Source: an uncultured Prevotella sp. (lineage in GTDB: Bacteria; Bacteroidota; Bacteroidia; Bacteroidales; Bacteroidaceae). Taken from it: a DNA stretch of 46,663 nucleotides. Shown here in pieces: positions 1 to 9,095 of this stretch (its first letter is position 1; each line of letters starts with the position of its first letter). The DNA is taken from positions 1 to 46,663 of the forward strand of contig USJX01000014.1 of the NCBI GenBank assembly GCA_900555035.1, given 5' to 3'. The notes below the pieces were generated by a model. It did no database searches. It saw nothing but the letters and a program-made list of their open reading frames with translations, and was not told the DNA's origin. The position numbers were made by a program, and so were the translations under genes.

Positions 1-27
1 GTTTTAATAGGTCGAACATTTTTTGAC

Positions 28-136
28 GGCGGATTTCAAATCCGCCGGAACGCCTAGCGGGGTTGCGCGCTTGATTGCAAATCCGCCAGGACGCCTAGCG
101 GGGTTGCGCGCTTGATTGCAAATCCGCCAGGACGCC
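28..136. repeat. Palindrome plus 41-bp tandem repeat
   Basis: A perfect 9-1-9 palindrome (28-46, arms GGCGGATTT/AAATCCGCC) runs into a tandem repeat with a 41-bp period: 38-78, 79-119 and a partial third copy 120-136. Copies 1 and 2 differ only at a few bases near the CCGCC end. The array lies just past the stop codon of the GH127-type gene on the minus strand. The core AAATCCGC recurs in the palindrome at 25355-25375, so this is probably a dispersed REP-like family. There are no spacers, so it is not a CRISPR array. Confidence 0.8.
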
Positions 137-141
137 AATCT

Positions 142-3100
142 TTACTTCACAAACTTCTTCCCATCCACTACATAAACTCCCTGATTGCCAGGAGCCTGAT
201 TGCCTATATGCTTGCCCACATACTTTCCATCAAGGCTATAAACCTTGCCGGTCTTCTTACCGCATGAAGCAAGAATGGAAGAAATGGCGGTGGTCTCATC
301 TACTGATTCCACAAAACCAATGTAGCTGATAACAGAGGTGCCCGTGGTAGATGTCAAGCCGAATATCGTCTGGCCCGTGGAGAAATTCCATACATCACCC
401 TTGCAATTCTCGTTGATGTTCGACTTGGTGATGTCCCAAGCCACAATCACCTCGTCGCCCACGGCTCTCGTCACCTGAGGAGCCACCTGAGAACCCTTGT
501 TCTTGCCGTTGAGCCACCACAGATAACTCTTGCCGGAACCCATCGCCAGGTTGGTACCCCTTACCACCAGGTATTTCTGAGTACTCTTCACACTATAATC
601 CGTGTTGCTGTAGTCCATCATCAGGCACACGTTGTTGTTGCCCTTGCCAGCCTTCACCGTTATCTTGTTGGCATCCTGATCATAACTGATGTTGCTCTGT
701 TTTACACGGCCGGCATCACCCGTCTTCCAGTCGGAAGCCACAAACTTATAGCCGTTGCCGGTGTAGCCGCTCAGCAGGCGCAGGTAATAAAGACCCGGAG
801 CCATGCCGCTGCCACTCGCCTCCAGACGGAACACTATCTTGCTCTTGGCCGAACCATCTGCATTCTTCAGCATATCGGCAGGAATCAGATACTCTATGTT
901 GTAGAAACCGTTGTCATCGGCATGCTTGTAGGTGTCAGGAATCGTTACCTCGGTAAGCACTTTGCCGTCTATGCGGATAGTAGCCACACGGTTCTTATCG
1001 GCTGTGGTAAAGCGGCACATCAGGGCGATGCTATCGGTCTTACCACTGGTGTTAGCCAGGGTATATTCCATGTAGCCACCCTGGCGGGCATCACGATAGT
1101 ACTCGCCCTGGTAACTGCCTGTGGATGAATTCTCAGAATGGGCCACATCATGACCGGCCTCGCTCTGCTGCTCGCCAGGTGCTACAAAGTCGATGGTGCG
1201 AGCCACCAGTGCCTCTTCCAGTGCATCGGCACGCCCCATGTCGCTTGCCGCATAGTTCTCGGCAGTCTGCTGATACCAGTAGCAGTTGTAGCGGGCATGG
1301 TGGATAGTGTAGAATGGCACGAGCTGGAGCTTGTTCCAGCGACCCTTGTTCTGGGCATCGCTGGCATCTATGGTAAACTGGCAGGCTTCCCCGGTAGGCG
1401 TGATGCGCTTCAGCACATCCTCTCGCTTGCCGATGAGCAGAGGCGATGATGAGATGGAAAGGCGCTTGGCCATGGAACCTGGCGCATGATCCATACGGCC
1501 TTCGCCGCCATATTCGTTCTGCAGTTGCTCGTAAGCCAGCCCCGTCTTCTCAGCCTCTTCCTGGCTGCTAGCCGTGGTCTTGGCTGCCAACAAGATAGGA
1601 CCATACTTAAAGGCTATGTAATCGGTGTAGTTAGGACAGGTTTCGTAGCGCAGCTTCATAGGCAGGGTGATTTCCACCACGTCGCCGGCTGCCCAGGTGC
1701 GGTTTATCTCCACATAGCCTGCCGTGCCTGCTGCCACCTTCACATCCACTGCCGATCCGTTTACCATTACCTGGTAGCCTTCGCCTGCCCACTGCGGACG
1801 GCGCACTGCCAGGCAGAAGGAACCGCCCTTGTTGATGGTTATCTTGCTGCTCTGGGCGTAAGGGAACGATGTTTCCTGGGTCAGGGCAAAATGCTCATCC
1901 TGCAACTTGGAAGCTGTGAAGAGGTTGACATACAGCGTCTTATTGTCTTCAGAATGGGTATAGATGAAGTGCCCGTACTTGGAATGGTTCTCCATACCCG
2001 TGCCCACGCAGCACCACATGCCCTGGTTCACCTGCGAATAGATGCGATAGCTCTGTGGGCGAAGAGTGGTGAAATATACGTAGCCACCCGTAGTAGGATC
2101 TTGCGTAGAGAGGATGTGGTTCCACATGGTAGCCTCGTAGAAATCGGCATATCGGGCATCGTGGGTCTCATCAAAGAGGTTCTCCGAAAGCTTCAGCATG
2201 TTGTTGGAATTGCAGCTCTCCGGACCATCGAGGTTGCTGATATACTGCTCCGACTTGGCTGCCGGCAGGAAGTGCTCGCTCACGCTGTTGCCGCCGATGC
2301 AGACGGTGCGGTTCTCTGCCACATCTGTCCAGAAATTGTGGGCTGCCTTCTGATAAGAGGCGGTGGAGATGGTTCCGCCATCACGCAGTTCCTCCTGGTA
2401 GATACGCTCGAAACCGATGTATTTAGGCACCTGAGTGTTGGCATGCTTGCTGTCGAGGAACGACTTATTGAGAGTCTGCATGCCGCTGATCATCGTCTGA
2501 TGACTATATTTCTTGGCTGCATCCAGGTACTTCTTGTCACCGAAGATGCGATAGGCATCTGCCAGGGTCTCGTTCACGCCGCCATGCTCCCAGCCCAGAA
2601 TGTCCTGCATCTGGGTGGTAGTAAGCTTGGAAACCACGTTCACGGTCCAGTCGCACATGTTCTGATACAAGGTCTTGGCTTCCGCATTGCCGGCATAGAG
2701 CCAGGCATCACGAAGACCTGCCAGCACCTTGTGCTCGCAATACAGTGGCACCCATCCGCCATATTTCTTGAATTCGGTGAGGTTTCCCTTGTAAAGTCCG
2801 GTCCATATCTGGTTGATAGGCTGTCCGCCCAGGAATCCCTTCAAGCCTGCAGTGTTCTTGTCGTAAGCCTGCTGGCAATCTTTCAGCACCTCTATCATAT
2901 AGTCGAGTCGCTGTTTCAATGCTGCCTTCAGGGTGTTGTCGCGCTCTGCCGAGTAAGCCAGGGCGAGTGCGGTGAGATAGTGGCCGCCCACATGACCCTC
3001 TAAAGACCAGCTGGAGAGGCCCCAGTTAGAGAAGGTAGGATGGCTGTTCTCCCACTGGTAATACTTGGATGTGGTTACCTTGCTCAATCCCGACTGGCGG

Positions 3101-3315
3101 ATGAATGGTGTAAGCAATCTGTCAACATCATATTGCAGGAGCAGATTGATGTTGGTGTCCATGGCGGTCTTAAACGGACCGTCGAGCAGTGTTACTTCCC
3201 CCAAATCGAAATGTTGAGGATAAATCTCACTTTGTGCCTGGGCTTGCGTCATTGACAGAAGTCCGGCGGCGAATGCTAGAAACATTTTGTTGCCTAAAGT
3301 TTTCTTTTGTTTCAT
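142..3315 (-). CDS. Secreted GH127/DUF1680-type beta-L-arabinofuranosidase
   Basis: A 1057-residue protein with an N-terminal signal peptide (about 1-28, ending AQAQ), so exported. Residues about 35-640 resemble the GH127 (DUF1680) fold, an (alpha/alpha)6 barrel that removes terminal beta-L-arabinofuranose from plant glycans and glycoproteins. The metal/catalytic pattern known from Bifidobacterium HypBA1 is visible: a Glu in SVSEHF (E347), E366 and C368 in PESC, and C435-C436 in MWCC, matching the Glu/Cys zinc ligands and Cys nucleophile. Beta-rich extra domains follow (about 720-1000). The last about 40 residues (VYSLDGK...GVYVVDGKKFVK) look like the conserved Prevotella C-terminal tail, possibly a sorting signal. 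It stands alone here, without SusC/D neighbours. The substrate is inferred from the family. Confidence 0.85.
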   Translation of the reverse strand: MKQKKTLGNKMFLAFAAGLLSMTQAQAQSEIYPQHFDLGEVTLLDGPFKTAMDTNINLLLQYDVDRLLTPFIRQSGLSKVTTSKYYQWENSHPTFSNWGLSSWSLEGHVGGHYLTALALAYSAERDNTLKAALKQRLDYMIEVLKDCQQAYDKNTAGLKGFLGGQPINQIWTGLYKGNLTEFKKYGGWVPLYCEHKVLAGLRDAWLYAGNAEAKTLYQNMCDWTVNVVSKLTTTQMQDILGWEHGGVNETLADAYRIFGDKKYLDAAKKYSHQTMISGMQTLNKSFLDSKHANTQVPKYIGFERIYQEELRDGGTISTASYQKAAHNFWTDVAENRTVCIGGNSVSEHFLPAAKSEQYISNLDGPESCNSNNMLKLSENLFDETHDARYADFYEATMWNHILSTQDPTTGGYVYFTTLRPQSYRIYSQVNQGMWCCVGTGMENHSKYGHFIYTHSEDNKTLYVNLFTASKLQDEHFALTQETSFPYAQSSKITINKGGSFCLAVRRPQWAGEGYQVMVNGSAVDVKVAAGTAGYVEINRTWAAGDVVEITLPMKLRYETCPNYTDYIAFKYGPILLAAKTTASSQEEAEKTGLAYEQLQNEYGGEGRMDHAPGSMAKRLSISSSPLLIGKREDVLKRITPTGEACQFTIDASDAQNKGRWNKLQLVPFYTIHHARYNCYWYQQTAENYAASDMGRADALEEALVARTIDFVAPGEQQSEAGHDVAHSENSSTGSYQGEYYRDARQGGYMEYTLANTSGKTDSIALMCRFTTADKNRVATIRIDGKVLTEVTIPDTYKHADDNGFYNIEYLIPADMLKNADGSAKSKIVFRLEASGSGMAPGLYYLRLLSGYTGNGYKFVASDWKTGDAGRVKQSNISYDQDANKITVKAGKGNNNVCLMMDYSNTDYSVKSTQKYLVVRGTNLAMGSGKSYLWWLNGKNKGSQVAPQVTRAVGDEVIVAWDITKSNINENCKGDVWNFSTGQTIFGLTSTTGTSVISYIGFVESVDETTAISSILASCGKKTGKVYSLDGKYVGKHIGNQAPGNQGVYVVDGKKFVK

Positions 3316-3371
3316 TTTAGATAATGGTTTAAACGTTAGTTTATATATTTACATTTTACAAGTTTTCGTAT

Positions 3372-3401
3372 CAACGAATCGTATATGTTATACGTTTGTT
3401 G
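3372..3401. promoter_or_regulatory. Inverted repeat in leader of GH127-type gene
   Basis: The core CGTATA-TGT-TATACG (3380-3394) is a perfect 6-3-6 palindrome. Flanking bases CAACGAA (3372-3378) and TTTGTTG (3395-3401) extend the pairing with one bulge and one G-T pair. It lies 57-86 bp upstream of the GH127 start and downstream of the candidate -7 box, so it could be a regulator operator or a leader RNA hairpin. Confidence 0.5.
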
Positions 3402-3429
3402 CTTGTGATATACTTATAGGTTATGGGTA

Positions 3430-3437
3430 CAAAAATA
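3430..3437 (-). promoter_or_regulatory. Candidate -7 box for GH127-type gene
   Basis: On the minus strand this reads TATTTTTG, matching the Bacteroidota -7 form TAnnTTTG. No clear TTTG is seen at the expected -33 distance, so the call is tentative. It would give a leader of roughly 105-110 nt that contains the inverted repeat at 3372-3401. Confidence 0.4.
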
Positions 3438-3530
3438 CCAAAAAATATAAATAGATAGGTTATTCCAGGCTTGTTCTTGACGCATTTTAACAGTTTTTCC
3501 CAAATTAAACGGAGAGTTTTATGCGATTTC

Positions 3531-3575
3531 AAAAAAAATCGCCCTCCATCAACGATTCAACATTGATGAAGGGCG
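3531..3575 (-). terminator. Rho-independent terminator after pepO
   Basis: On the minus strand a 15-bp stem (arms 3561-3575 and 3540-3554, with two G-T pairs), a 6-nt loop and an eight-T tract (3531-3538) follow the M13 peptidase stop codon at 3595. This isolates the peptidase from the GH127-type gene. Confidence 0.9.
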
Positions 3576-3594
3576 ATTATCATTTCAATAGATT

Positions 3595-5628
3595 TTACCA
3601 AAGCTCCAGACGCTCGCTCTTAGGAATGAACATCTTGTCGCCCTGCTTTACGCCGAATGCCTCATACCAGGCATCGATGTGAGGAAGAGCACCATCTACA
3701 CGCCACTTGCCCAGGGCATGAGGATCGTTCTTCACACGGTTGCGAATCTCCTTCTCCGTGATGTTCTGACCCCAAACGCCGGCATAGGCAAGGAAGAAAC
3801 GCTGGTCGGCAGTGAAACCATCCTTGTTCTTCAATGGCTTCTTGGCTGTGGCATTCTTGAAGGCATTGAAAGATACCATCAAACCACCATGGTCGGCGAG
3901 GTTCTCACCCAGAGTAAAGCGACCGTTGGCATTCAAATCTGGCAATACCTTGATGTTGCTGAAGAAATCAGCATACATATCCGCACGCTTGTTGAAACCC
4001 TCAGCATCAGCTGGAGTCCACCAATCCTTCAGGTTACCGCTGGCATCATACTGGCGACCCTGGTCGTCGAAACCGTGGGTCATCTCATGACCGATTACCA
4101 CACCGATGGCACCATAGTTGAATGCCTCGTCGGCCTTGGCATCGAAGAATGGATACTGAAGAATTCCGGCTGGGAAGCAGATTTCGTTGGTGGTTGGGTT
4201 GTAATAGGCGTTCACGGTCTGAGGAGTCATGAACCACTCTTCCTTATCCACTGGCTTACCTGCCTTCTCGGCTATCATCTTGTCAGCACGGAACTTACGG
4301 CACACCAACACGTTCTCGAAGAAACTCTTAGATGGGTCGATGGTCAACTTGCTGTAGTCGGTCCACTGCTTTGGATAACCAATCTTCACGTAGAACTTGT
4401 TCAGCTTGTCGTGGGCAGCAGCCTTGGTCTCAGCGCTCATCCAGTTCTGGGCATCGATGCGCTGACCGAGACTAATCTGCAGGTTCTTCACCAAAGTCTC
4501 CATCATCTTCTTAGAACTCTCAGGGAAGAACTTCTTGCAGTAGATTCTTCCGAGCGCCTCGCCCATCTGAGCCTCTACCTGCGATGTGGCACGCTTCCAC
4601 AATGGGTGGTCTTCCTGACGACCGCTCATGGTCTTGCCGAAGAATTCGAAGTTTGCCTGGCGGATATCATCGCTCAGGTATGAGCAGGAGTTGCAGATTA
4701 CGCCCCACTCCATCAACGCCTTCAGAATCTCGGCGTTCTCGGCAGCAGAAATCTTGTCGTAACCGGCAAGGAACTCTGGCTGACCTACTACCATCTGCTG
4801 GATATACTCGCTCTTGATGCCCTCGGCATTGGCCAGAGTCTCCAGCGGAATGTTTGGATAGTTCTGCTTGAACTCCTTCAGAGTCATCTTGTTATAGTTA
4901 GCCTGAGGGTCGCGCAGTTCGGTGCGGCTCTTAGAGATGAGGGCAAGATTGGTTTCGTGGAGGAACACCTTCTCTGCCTTCTTCTGAGCATCGGCAGCAG
5001 AGAAGCCGTAGAGCTGGAACATCTTGGCGATGTACTTCTTGTAAGCCTCACGAATGGCCACGGTGGCTGCATCGTTGTTCAGATAGTAATCTTTGGCGCC
5101 GAGGGTCAAGCCGCCCTGGAGCACGTTGAAGATGTTCATGGTTACGTTCTTCTCGTCGGCTGCGAAGTAAGAACCGTAATCTACGCCGAGACCCCAGTCA
5201 GCATACTTCAGCTGCAGTTTCTGCAAATCTGCCTTGGTCTGTGCAGCAGCGAGTTCGGCGAGCACAGGCTTCACTGGTGCGATGCCTTCCTTGTTGCGGC
5301 GGTCGGCATCGAGAGCCATCTTGTAGAAATCAGAGAGTTTTCTCTCGATGGTTCCCGCCTTGTAGGTTTTCTTCTCGAGTTCTGCAAGGATTGAGTTAAT
5401 TCGCTTGTTGTTGTCTTCAGCGAGCTTGTCGAAACTACCATATCGGCTGTAGGCTGCAGGCAGCGGGTGGCTCTTCTGCCATCCGCCTGTAGCAAACTGG
5501 TAGAAATCATCAGCTGGCTTGGCTGTCTTGTCAAGATTGCTCATGACAAGTCCCGATTTGTTCTGAGCGTCAGCTGCCACAGGCATGGCAGCGAGCATCA
5601 TCATCGGAAGAATGTACTTCATTTTCAT
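3595..5628 (-). CDS. pepO: M13 family zinc metallopeptidase (PepO/neprilysin-like)
   Basis: A 677-residue protein, the usual length for the family. The signal peptide is about 1-21 (ends VAADA), so it is periplasmic or surface exposed. The N-terminal M13 domain spans about 35-420 and the catalytic domain about 470-677. The zinc motif HEMTH has H514, E515 and H518; the third ligand is E575 in GENLAD. The NAYYN motif (473-477) typical of substrate binding is present. The C-terminus ends in RLELW and lacks the Cys often found near the end of this family. It cleaves short peptides. The start is ATG; a second ATG two codons in is equally possible. It lies 24 bp after the ABC-F gene and is followed by a terminator, so it probably ends that transcription unit. 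Confidence 0.93.
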   Translation of the reverse strand: MKMKYILPMMMLAAMPVAADAQNKSGLVMSNLDKTAKPADDFYQFATGGWQKSHPLPAAYSRYGSFDKLAEDNNKRINSILAELEKKTYKAGTIERKLSDFYKMALDADRRNKEGIAPVKPVLAELAAAQTKADLQKLQLKYADWGLGVDYGSYFAADEKNVTMNIFNVLQGGLTLGAKDYYLNNDAATVAIREAYKKYIAKMFQLYGFSAADAQKKAEKVFLHETNLALISKSRTELRDPQANYNKMTLKEFKQNYPNIPLETLANAEGIKSEYIQQMVVGQPEFLAGYDKISAAENAEILKALMEWGVICNSCSYLSDDIRQANFEFFGKTMSGRQEDHPLWKRATSQVEAQMGEALGRIYCKKFFPESSKKMMETLVKNLQISLGQRIDAQNWMSAETKAAAHDKLNKFYVKIGYPKQWTDYSKLTIDPSKSFFENVLVCRKFRADKMIAEKAGKPVDKEEWFMTPQTVNAYYNPTTNEICFPAGILQYPFFDAKADEAFNYGAIGVVIGHEMTHGFDDQGRQYDASGNLKDWWTPADAEGFNKRADMYADFFSNIKVLPDLNANGRFTLGENLADHGGLMVSFNAFKNATAKKPLKNKDGFTADQRFFLAYAGVWGQNITEKEIRNRVKNDPHALGKWRVDGALPHIDAWYEAFGVKQGDKMFIPKSERLELW

Positions 5629-5652
5629 TTTCTCGTTATTTTATTGATTTAA

Positions 5653-7698
5653 TTATGAATTCTTCACTTCCTCCAGTTCTTCTGAGAGAATCATCCAGCG
5701 GTCGTTTTCCTCATCCAGGGTCTTCATCAGCTCGGTATATTCGGTAACCAGCTCCATATTGGTGGCATTTTCCGGCTTCATCAGCAGGGCATCGATTTCG
5801 GCCTTTCTGGCTTCCAGCTTCTCAATCTTCGCCTCGCATTCCTTCACTGCTTTTTCTGCCTTGCGAATCTTCTTCTGCTGCTCCTTGTGCTCAGCATAGC
5901 TGATTTTGCCGGAAGATGCATCGGAAGAGGATGAAGAGGATGAACCTGAACCTGATGATGAGGATGAACCCGAAGAGGATGAACCCGAAGAAGATGAACC
6001 TGATGAACCTGCCGAAGCGGATGAACCCGATGGAGATCCGGCTGATGCCATGCCCTTTCCACCCTGACTGGCGAGTGCCTGGTTGATGCTCTCGGCATTG
6101 TGGGCACGCAGGTAATCATAGATGCCGCCCAGGTGCTCACGAACCTTGCCGCCGCCAAACTCATATACCTTATCTACCAGACCAACCAGGAACTCACGGT
6201 CGTGGCTCACGATGATAGCAGTGCCGTCGAATGCCTTGATAGCTTCCTTCAATACATCCTTCGACTGCATATCCAGGTGGTTGGTAGGCTCATCGAGAAT
6301 GAGCAGATTCACCGGCTCCAGCAGCAGCTTGATCATCGCCAAACGGCTGCGCTCGCCACCACTCAGCACCTTGACATACTTTTCTGATGTCTCGCCGCCA
6401 AACATGAAGGCACCCAGCAGGTCGTTTACCTTGAGACGCATCTCGCCCGTAGCCACATTGTCGATGGTCTGGAAGATGGTAAGGTTCTCATCCAGCAGCT
6501 GTGCCTGGTTCTGGACAAAGTAGCCTATCTGAACATTATGACCTATCTTCAGATTACCCGTAAACGGAATCTCACCCATGATACATTTCACCAGGGTAGA
6601 TTTACCCTCGCCGTTCTTGCCCACAAACGCCACCTTCTCGCCACGCTTGATGGTGAGGTTCACATGGTCGAACACGGTATGCGAGCCGTAATCCTTGCGC
6701 ACCTCATCGCAGATAACCGGATAGTCGCCGCTTCTGAGGCAAGGCGGGAACTTGAGATGCATCTGCTTGTTGTCCACCTCATCCACCTCTATAGGCACGA
6801 TTTTCTCCAACTGCTTGATGCGGCTCTGCACCTGCACTGCCTTGGTTGGCTTATAGCGGAATCGCTCTATAAAGTCCTTGATATCAGCTATTTCCTTCTG
6901 CTGGTTCTCGTAGGCACGCAACTGCTGTTCACGGCGCTCAGCACGCAGCACAATGTACTCATCATATTTCACCCTGTAATCCTCTACCCTGCCGCAGGTA
7001 ATCTCCAGCGTGCGGTTGGTTACATTATTAATAAAGGCACGGTCGTGACTCACCAGCACCAAAGCCTTGGCACTCTGCGCCAGAAACTGCTCCAGCCACT
7101 GGATACTCTCGATGTCCAGATGGTTGGTAGGCTCATCGAGCAACAGCACATCTGGCTTCTGCAGCAGAATCTTGGCCAGCTCGATGCGCATGCGCCATCC
7201 TCCGGAGAACTCACGGGTAGGTCGCTCGAAATCCTCGCGGGTGAAACCGAGTCCGCTCAGGGTTCGCTCTATCTCAGCCTCGTAGTTTTCGCCGCCCATC
7301 ATCATGTAGCGCTCATGCTCCTGGGTGAACTTCTCCACCAGCTGGGCATAGCTTTCGCTCTCATAGTCAGTGCGGTCGGCCATCTCCTGCTGCATCTTGT
7401 CGAGGCGAGCCTTCATCTCGGTATTGTGGGCGAAAGCCTTTCGGGTTTCCTCCTTCACGGTGGTATCATCCTGCAGTTTCATCACCTGTGGCAGGTAGCC
7501 GATGGTGGTTTCGTTAGGGATAGCCACCACGCCATCCGTAGGTTTCTGCAAGCCGCAGAGTATCTTGAGCATCGTAGATTTTCCGGCGCCGTTCTTTCCC
7601 ACCAGGGCAATGCGGTCGCGGTCGTTAATGACGAAGCTTACATCATGGAAGAGTGGCTTTACGCCAAACTCTACTTTCAGTCCTTCTACTGAAATCAT
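5653..7698 (-). CDS. ABC-F family ATPase with poly-Ser/Gly linker
   Basis: A 681-residue protein with two ABC domains and no membrane segments, as in ABC-F translation factors that act on the ribosome. Domain 1: Walker A GKNGAGKS (34-41), signature FSGGW (164-168), Walker B LLLDEP (185-190). The inter-domain linker is about 235-325. Domain 2: Walker A GKNGEGKS (360-367), signature LSGGE (445-449), Walker B ILDEP (467-471). A stretch of about 45 residues that is almost only Ser and Gly (553-597) then separates the core from a C-terminal charged coiled coil (604-680). The Ser tract is the odd feature; family members usually have a short hinge there. A heptamer array (7709-7743) sits just before the start codon. 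Role in translation or antibiotic protection cannot be told apart from sequence. Confidence 0.9.
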   Translation of the reverse strand: MISVEGLKVEFGVKPLFHDVSFVINDRDRIALVGKNGAGKSTMLKILCGLQKPTDGVVAIPNETTIGYLPQVMKLQDDTTVKEETRKAFAHNTEMKARLDKMQQEMADRTDYESESYAQLVEKFTQEHERYMMMGGENYEAEIERTLSGLGFTREDFERPTREFSGGWRMRIELAKILLQKPDVLLLDEPTNHLDIESIQWLEQFLAQSAKALVLVSHDRAFINNVTNRTLEITCGRVEDYRVKYDEYIVLRAERREQQLRAYENQQKEIADIKDFIERFRYKPTKAVQVQSRIKQLEKIVPIEVDEVDNKQMHLKFPPCLRSGDYPVICDEVRKDYGSHTVFDHVNLTIKRGEKVAFVGKNGEGKSTLVKCIMGEIPFTGNLKIGHNVQIGYFVQNQAQLLDENLTIFQTIDNVATGEMRLKVNDLLGAFMFGGETSEKYVKVLSGGERSRLAMIKLLLEPVNLLILDEPTNHLDMQSKDVLKEAIKAFDGTAIIVSHDREFLVGLVDKVYEFGGGKVREHLGGIYDYLRAHNAESINQALASQGGKGMASAGSPSGSSASAGSSGSSSSGSSSSGSSSSSGSGSSSSSSSDASSGKISYAEHKEQQKKIRKAEKAVKECEAKIEKLEARKAEIDALLMKPENATNMELVTEYTELMKTLDEENDRWMILSEELEEVKNS
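5908..6042 (-). repeat. Ser/Gly-encoding low-complexity tract
   Basis: Repeated plus-strand units such as GATGAACCCGAAGA and variants encode the Ser/Gly linker of the ABC-F protein. The short repeated units make length variation between strains likely. Confidence 0.85.
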
Positions 7699-7708
7699 AC
7701 TATTTATT

Positions 7709-7743
7709 ATAGTTTATAGTTTACAATTTATAGTTTATAGTTT
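7709..7743. repeat. Heptamer array, 5 x 7 bp
   Basis: Units on the plus strand: ATAGTTT, ATAGTTT, ACAATTT, ATAGTTT, ATAGTTT, with no gaps. The array lies 10 bp upstream of the ABC-F start codon (7698), where the ribosome would load. Confidence 0.9.
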
Positions 7744-7799
7744 CCTAACTACTTCTTTCTTCCTATGAAAGAGTTTCTTCTTGTAAGAAGAGTATCTCC

Positions 7800-9074
7800 T
7801 TACGGAATGAGCAGGGATGAATCGCCATAGCTTAGGAAGCGGAAATCGTGAGAGAGGGCGTAATCATACACCTTCTTCCAGTCGCCATGCAGGAAGGCAC
7901 TCACCAGAAGCAGCAGGGTGCTCTGTGGCTGATGGAAATTGGTTACCAGCATCTTCACTATCTTATAGGTGTAGCCCGGAGCGATGATGATCTGCGTGCT
8001 GGAGTGAAGGGCTTCCAATCCGTTGCGGTCGAGGTAATCGATAATCGCCTGGATGGCCTGCATCGGGGTGATGCCATCCACCAGGTTGCCATCTGCCGAC
8101 AGTTCGTATGGGTCCCACTGCTTAACATGCAAATCTTCCTCGCTTGCCTCAGGGTGCTTGATAAGATGCACGCCCATGTAGTAAAGGCTCTCGATGGTGC
8201 GCACGCTGGTGGTACCCACGGCGATGACCTGGCACTCGTGCTTGATAAGCTTTTCCAAGCTGCGGCGGTGAACCACGATGTACTCGGTGTGCATCTGATG
8301 GCCCTCAATCTCCAGACTCTTCACTGGCTTGAAGGTGCCGGCACCCACGTGCAGCGTCACCTCCTCACGGTCGATGCCATGGGCATCCAGATCCTTGAGC
8401 ACGGCATCGGTGAAATGCAGACCGGCTGTTGGGGCTGCCACACTACCCTTTATCTTCGAATAAACAGTCTGATAGGTAGTCTTGTCGCTCTCCTCGGTCT
8501 TGCGATTCAGATATGGAGGGATAGGCAACTCGCCCACTGCCTCGAGGATTTCGGCAAAGGAAACGTGCTCGTTGTCCCAGTCGAAATCTACCCAATAGTT
8601 GGTGCCGCCGCCCTTGGCTACCATTTCTGATGCTTCTGCGCTGAGGGCATCGCCACGGCGCATGGTGGCAGAAAGGGTAAGCTGATGACCCTTGATCTCG
8701 AAGTCACGCTTCAGGCTGCCCTCCTTCCACTTCTTCAGGTTTCCAATCATGCAGAGCCAAGAGCAGTGGCCCGTAGTCTGGAACATCAACTCATAGTCGG
8801 TTGGTGCGGCAGGCTCCATGAGGAACACCTCGATAAGTGCGCCCGTTTCCTTGCGGAAGTGCATGCGTGCCTGGATCACCTTGGTGTTGTTGAACACCAT
8901 CATGGCGCCCTTAGGCAGATATTCAGGAAGATGATAGAACACATCGTCGCTCACCTCGCCGTGCTTATAGACCAGCAGTTTGCTGTGGTCGCGCTGGGCG
9001 ATAGGGAATTTGGCAATGCGCTCATCAGGTAACTCGTAATTATAATCGCTAATCTTAATATGTTTTGTTTCCAT
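7800..9074 (-). CDS. queA: tRNA preQ1(34) S-adenosylmethionine ribosyltransferase-isomerase
   Basis: A 424-residue cytosolic enzyme that transfers and isomerises the ribosyl moiety of S-adenosylmethionine onto preQ1 in tRNA wobble position 34, giving epoxyqueuosine. The N-terminus DYNYELPDERIAKFP and the internal GLHFT and LHVGAGTFKPV motifs are characteristic of QueA. It is longer than the about 350 residues of E. coli QueA, as commonly seen in Bacteroidota. It starts 21 bp after the PAP2 gene stop, so the two are probably cotranscribed. No other queuosine gene is in the window. Confidence 0.95.
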   Translation of the reverse strand: METKHIKISDYNYELPDERIAKFPIAQRDHSKLLVYKHGEVSDDVFYHLPEYLPKGAMMVFNNTKVIQARMHFRKETGALIEVFLMEPAAPTDYELMFQTTGHCSWLCMIGNLKKWKEGSLKRDFEIKGHQLTLSATMRRGDALSAEASEMVAKGGGTNYWVDFDWDNEHVSFAEILEAVGELPIPPYLNRKTEESDKTTYQTVYSKIKGSVAAPTAGLHFTDAVLKDLDAHGIDREEVTLHVGAGTFKPVKSLEIEGHQMHTEYIVVHRRSLEKLIKHECQVIAVGTTSVRTIESLYYMGVHLIKHPEASEEDLHVKQWDPYELSADGNLVDGITPMQAIQAIIDYLDRNGLEALHSSTQIIIAPGYTYKIVKMLVTNFHQPQSTLLLLVSAFLHGDWKKVYDYALSHDFRFLSYGDSSLLIP

Positions 9075-9095
9075 TATTCTTCTTTGTAAATTTTA

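Noticed and set aside
1486..3003. 505-codon open frame on the plus strand
   Set aside because: It is antisense to the GH127-type gene, has no recognisable domain or signal, and results from the codon bias of the real gene.
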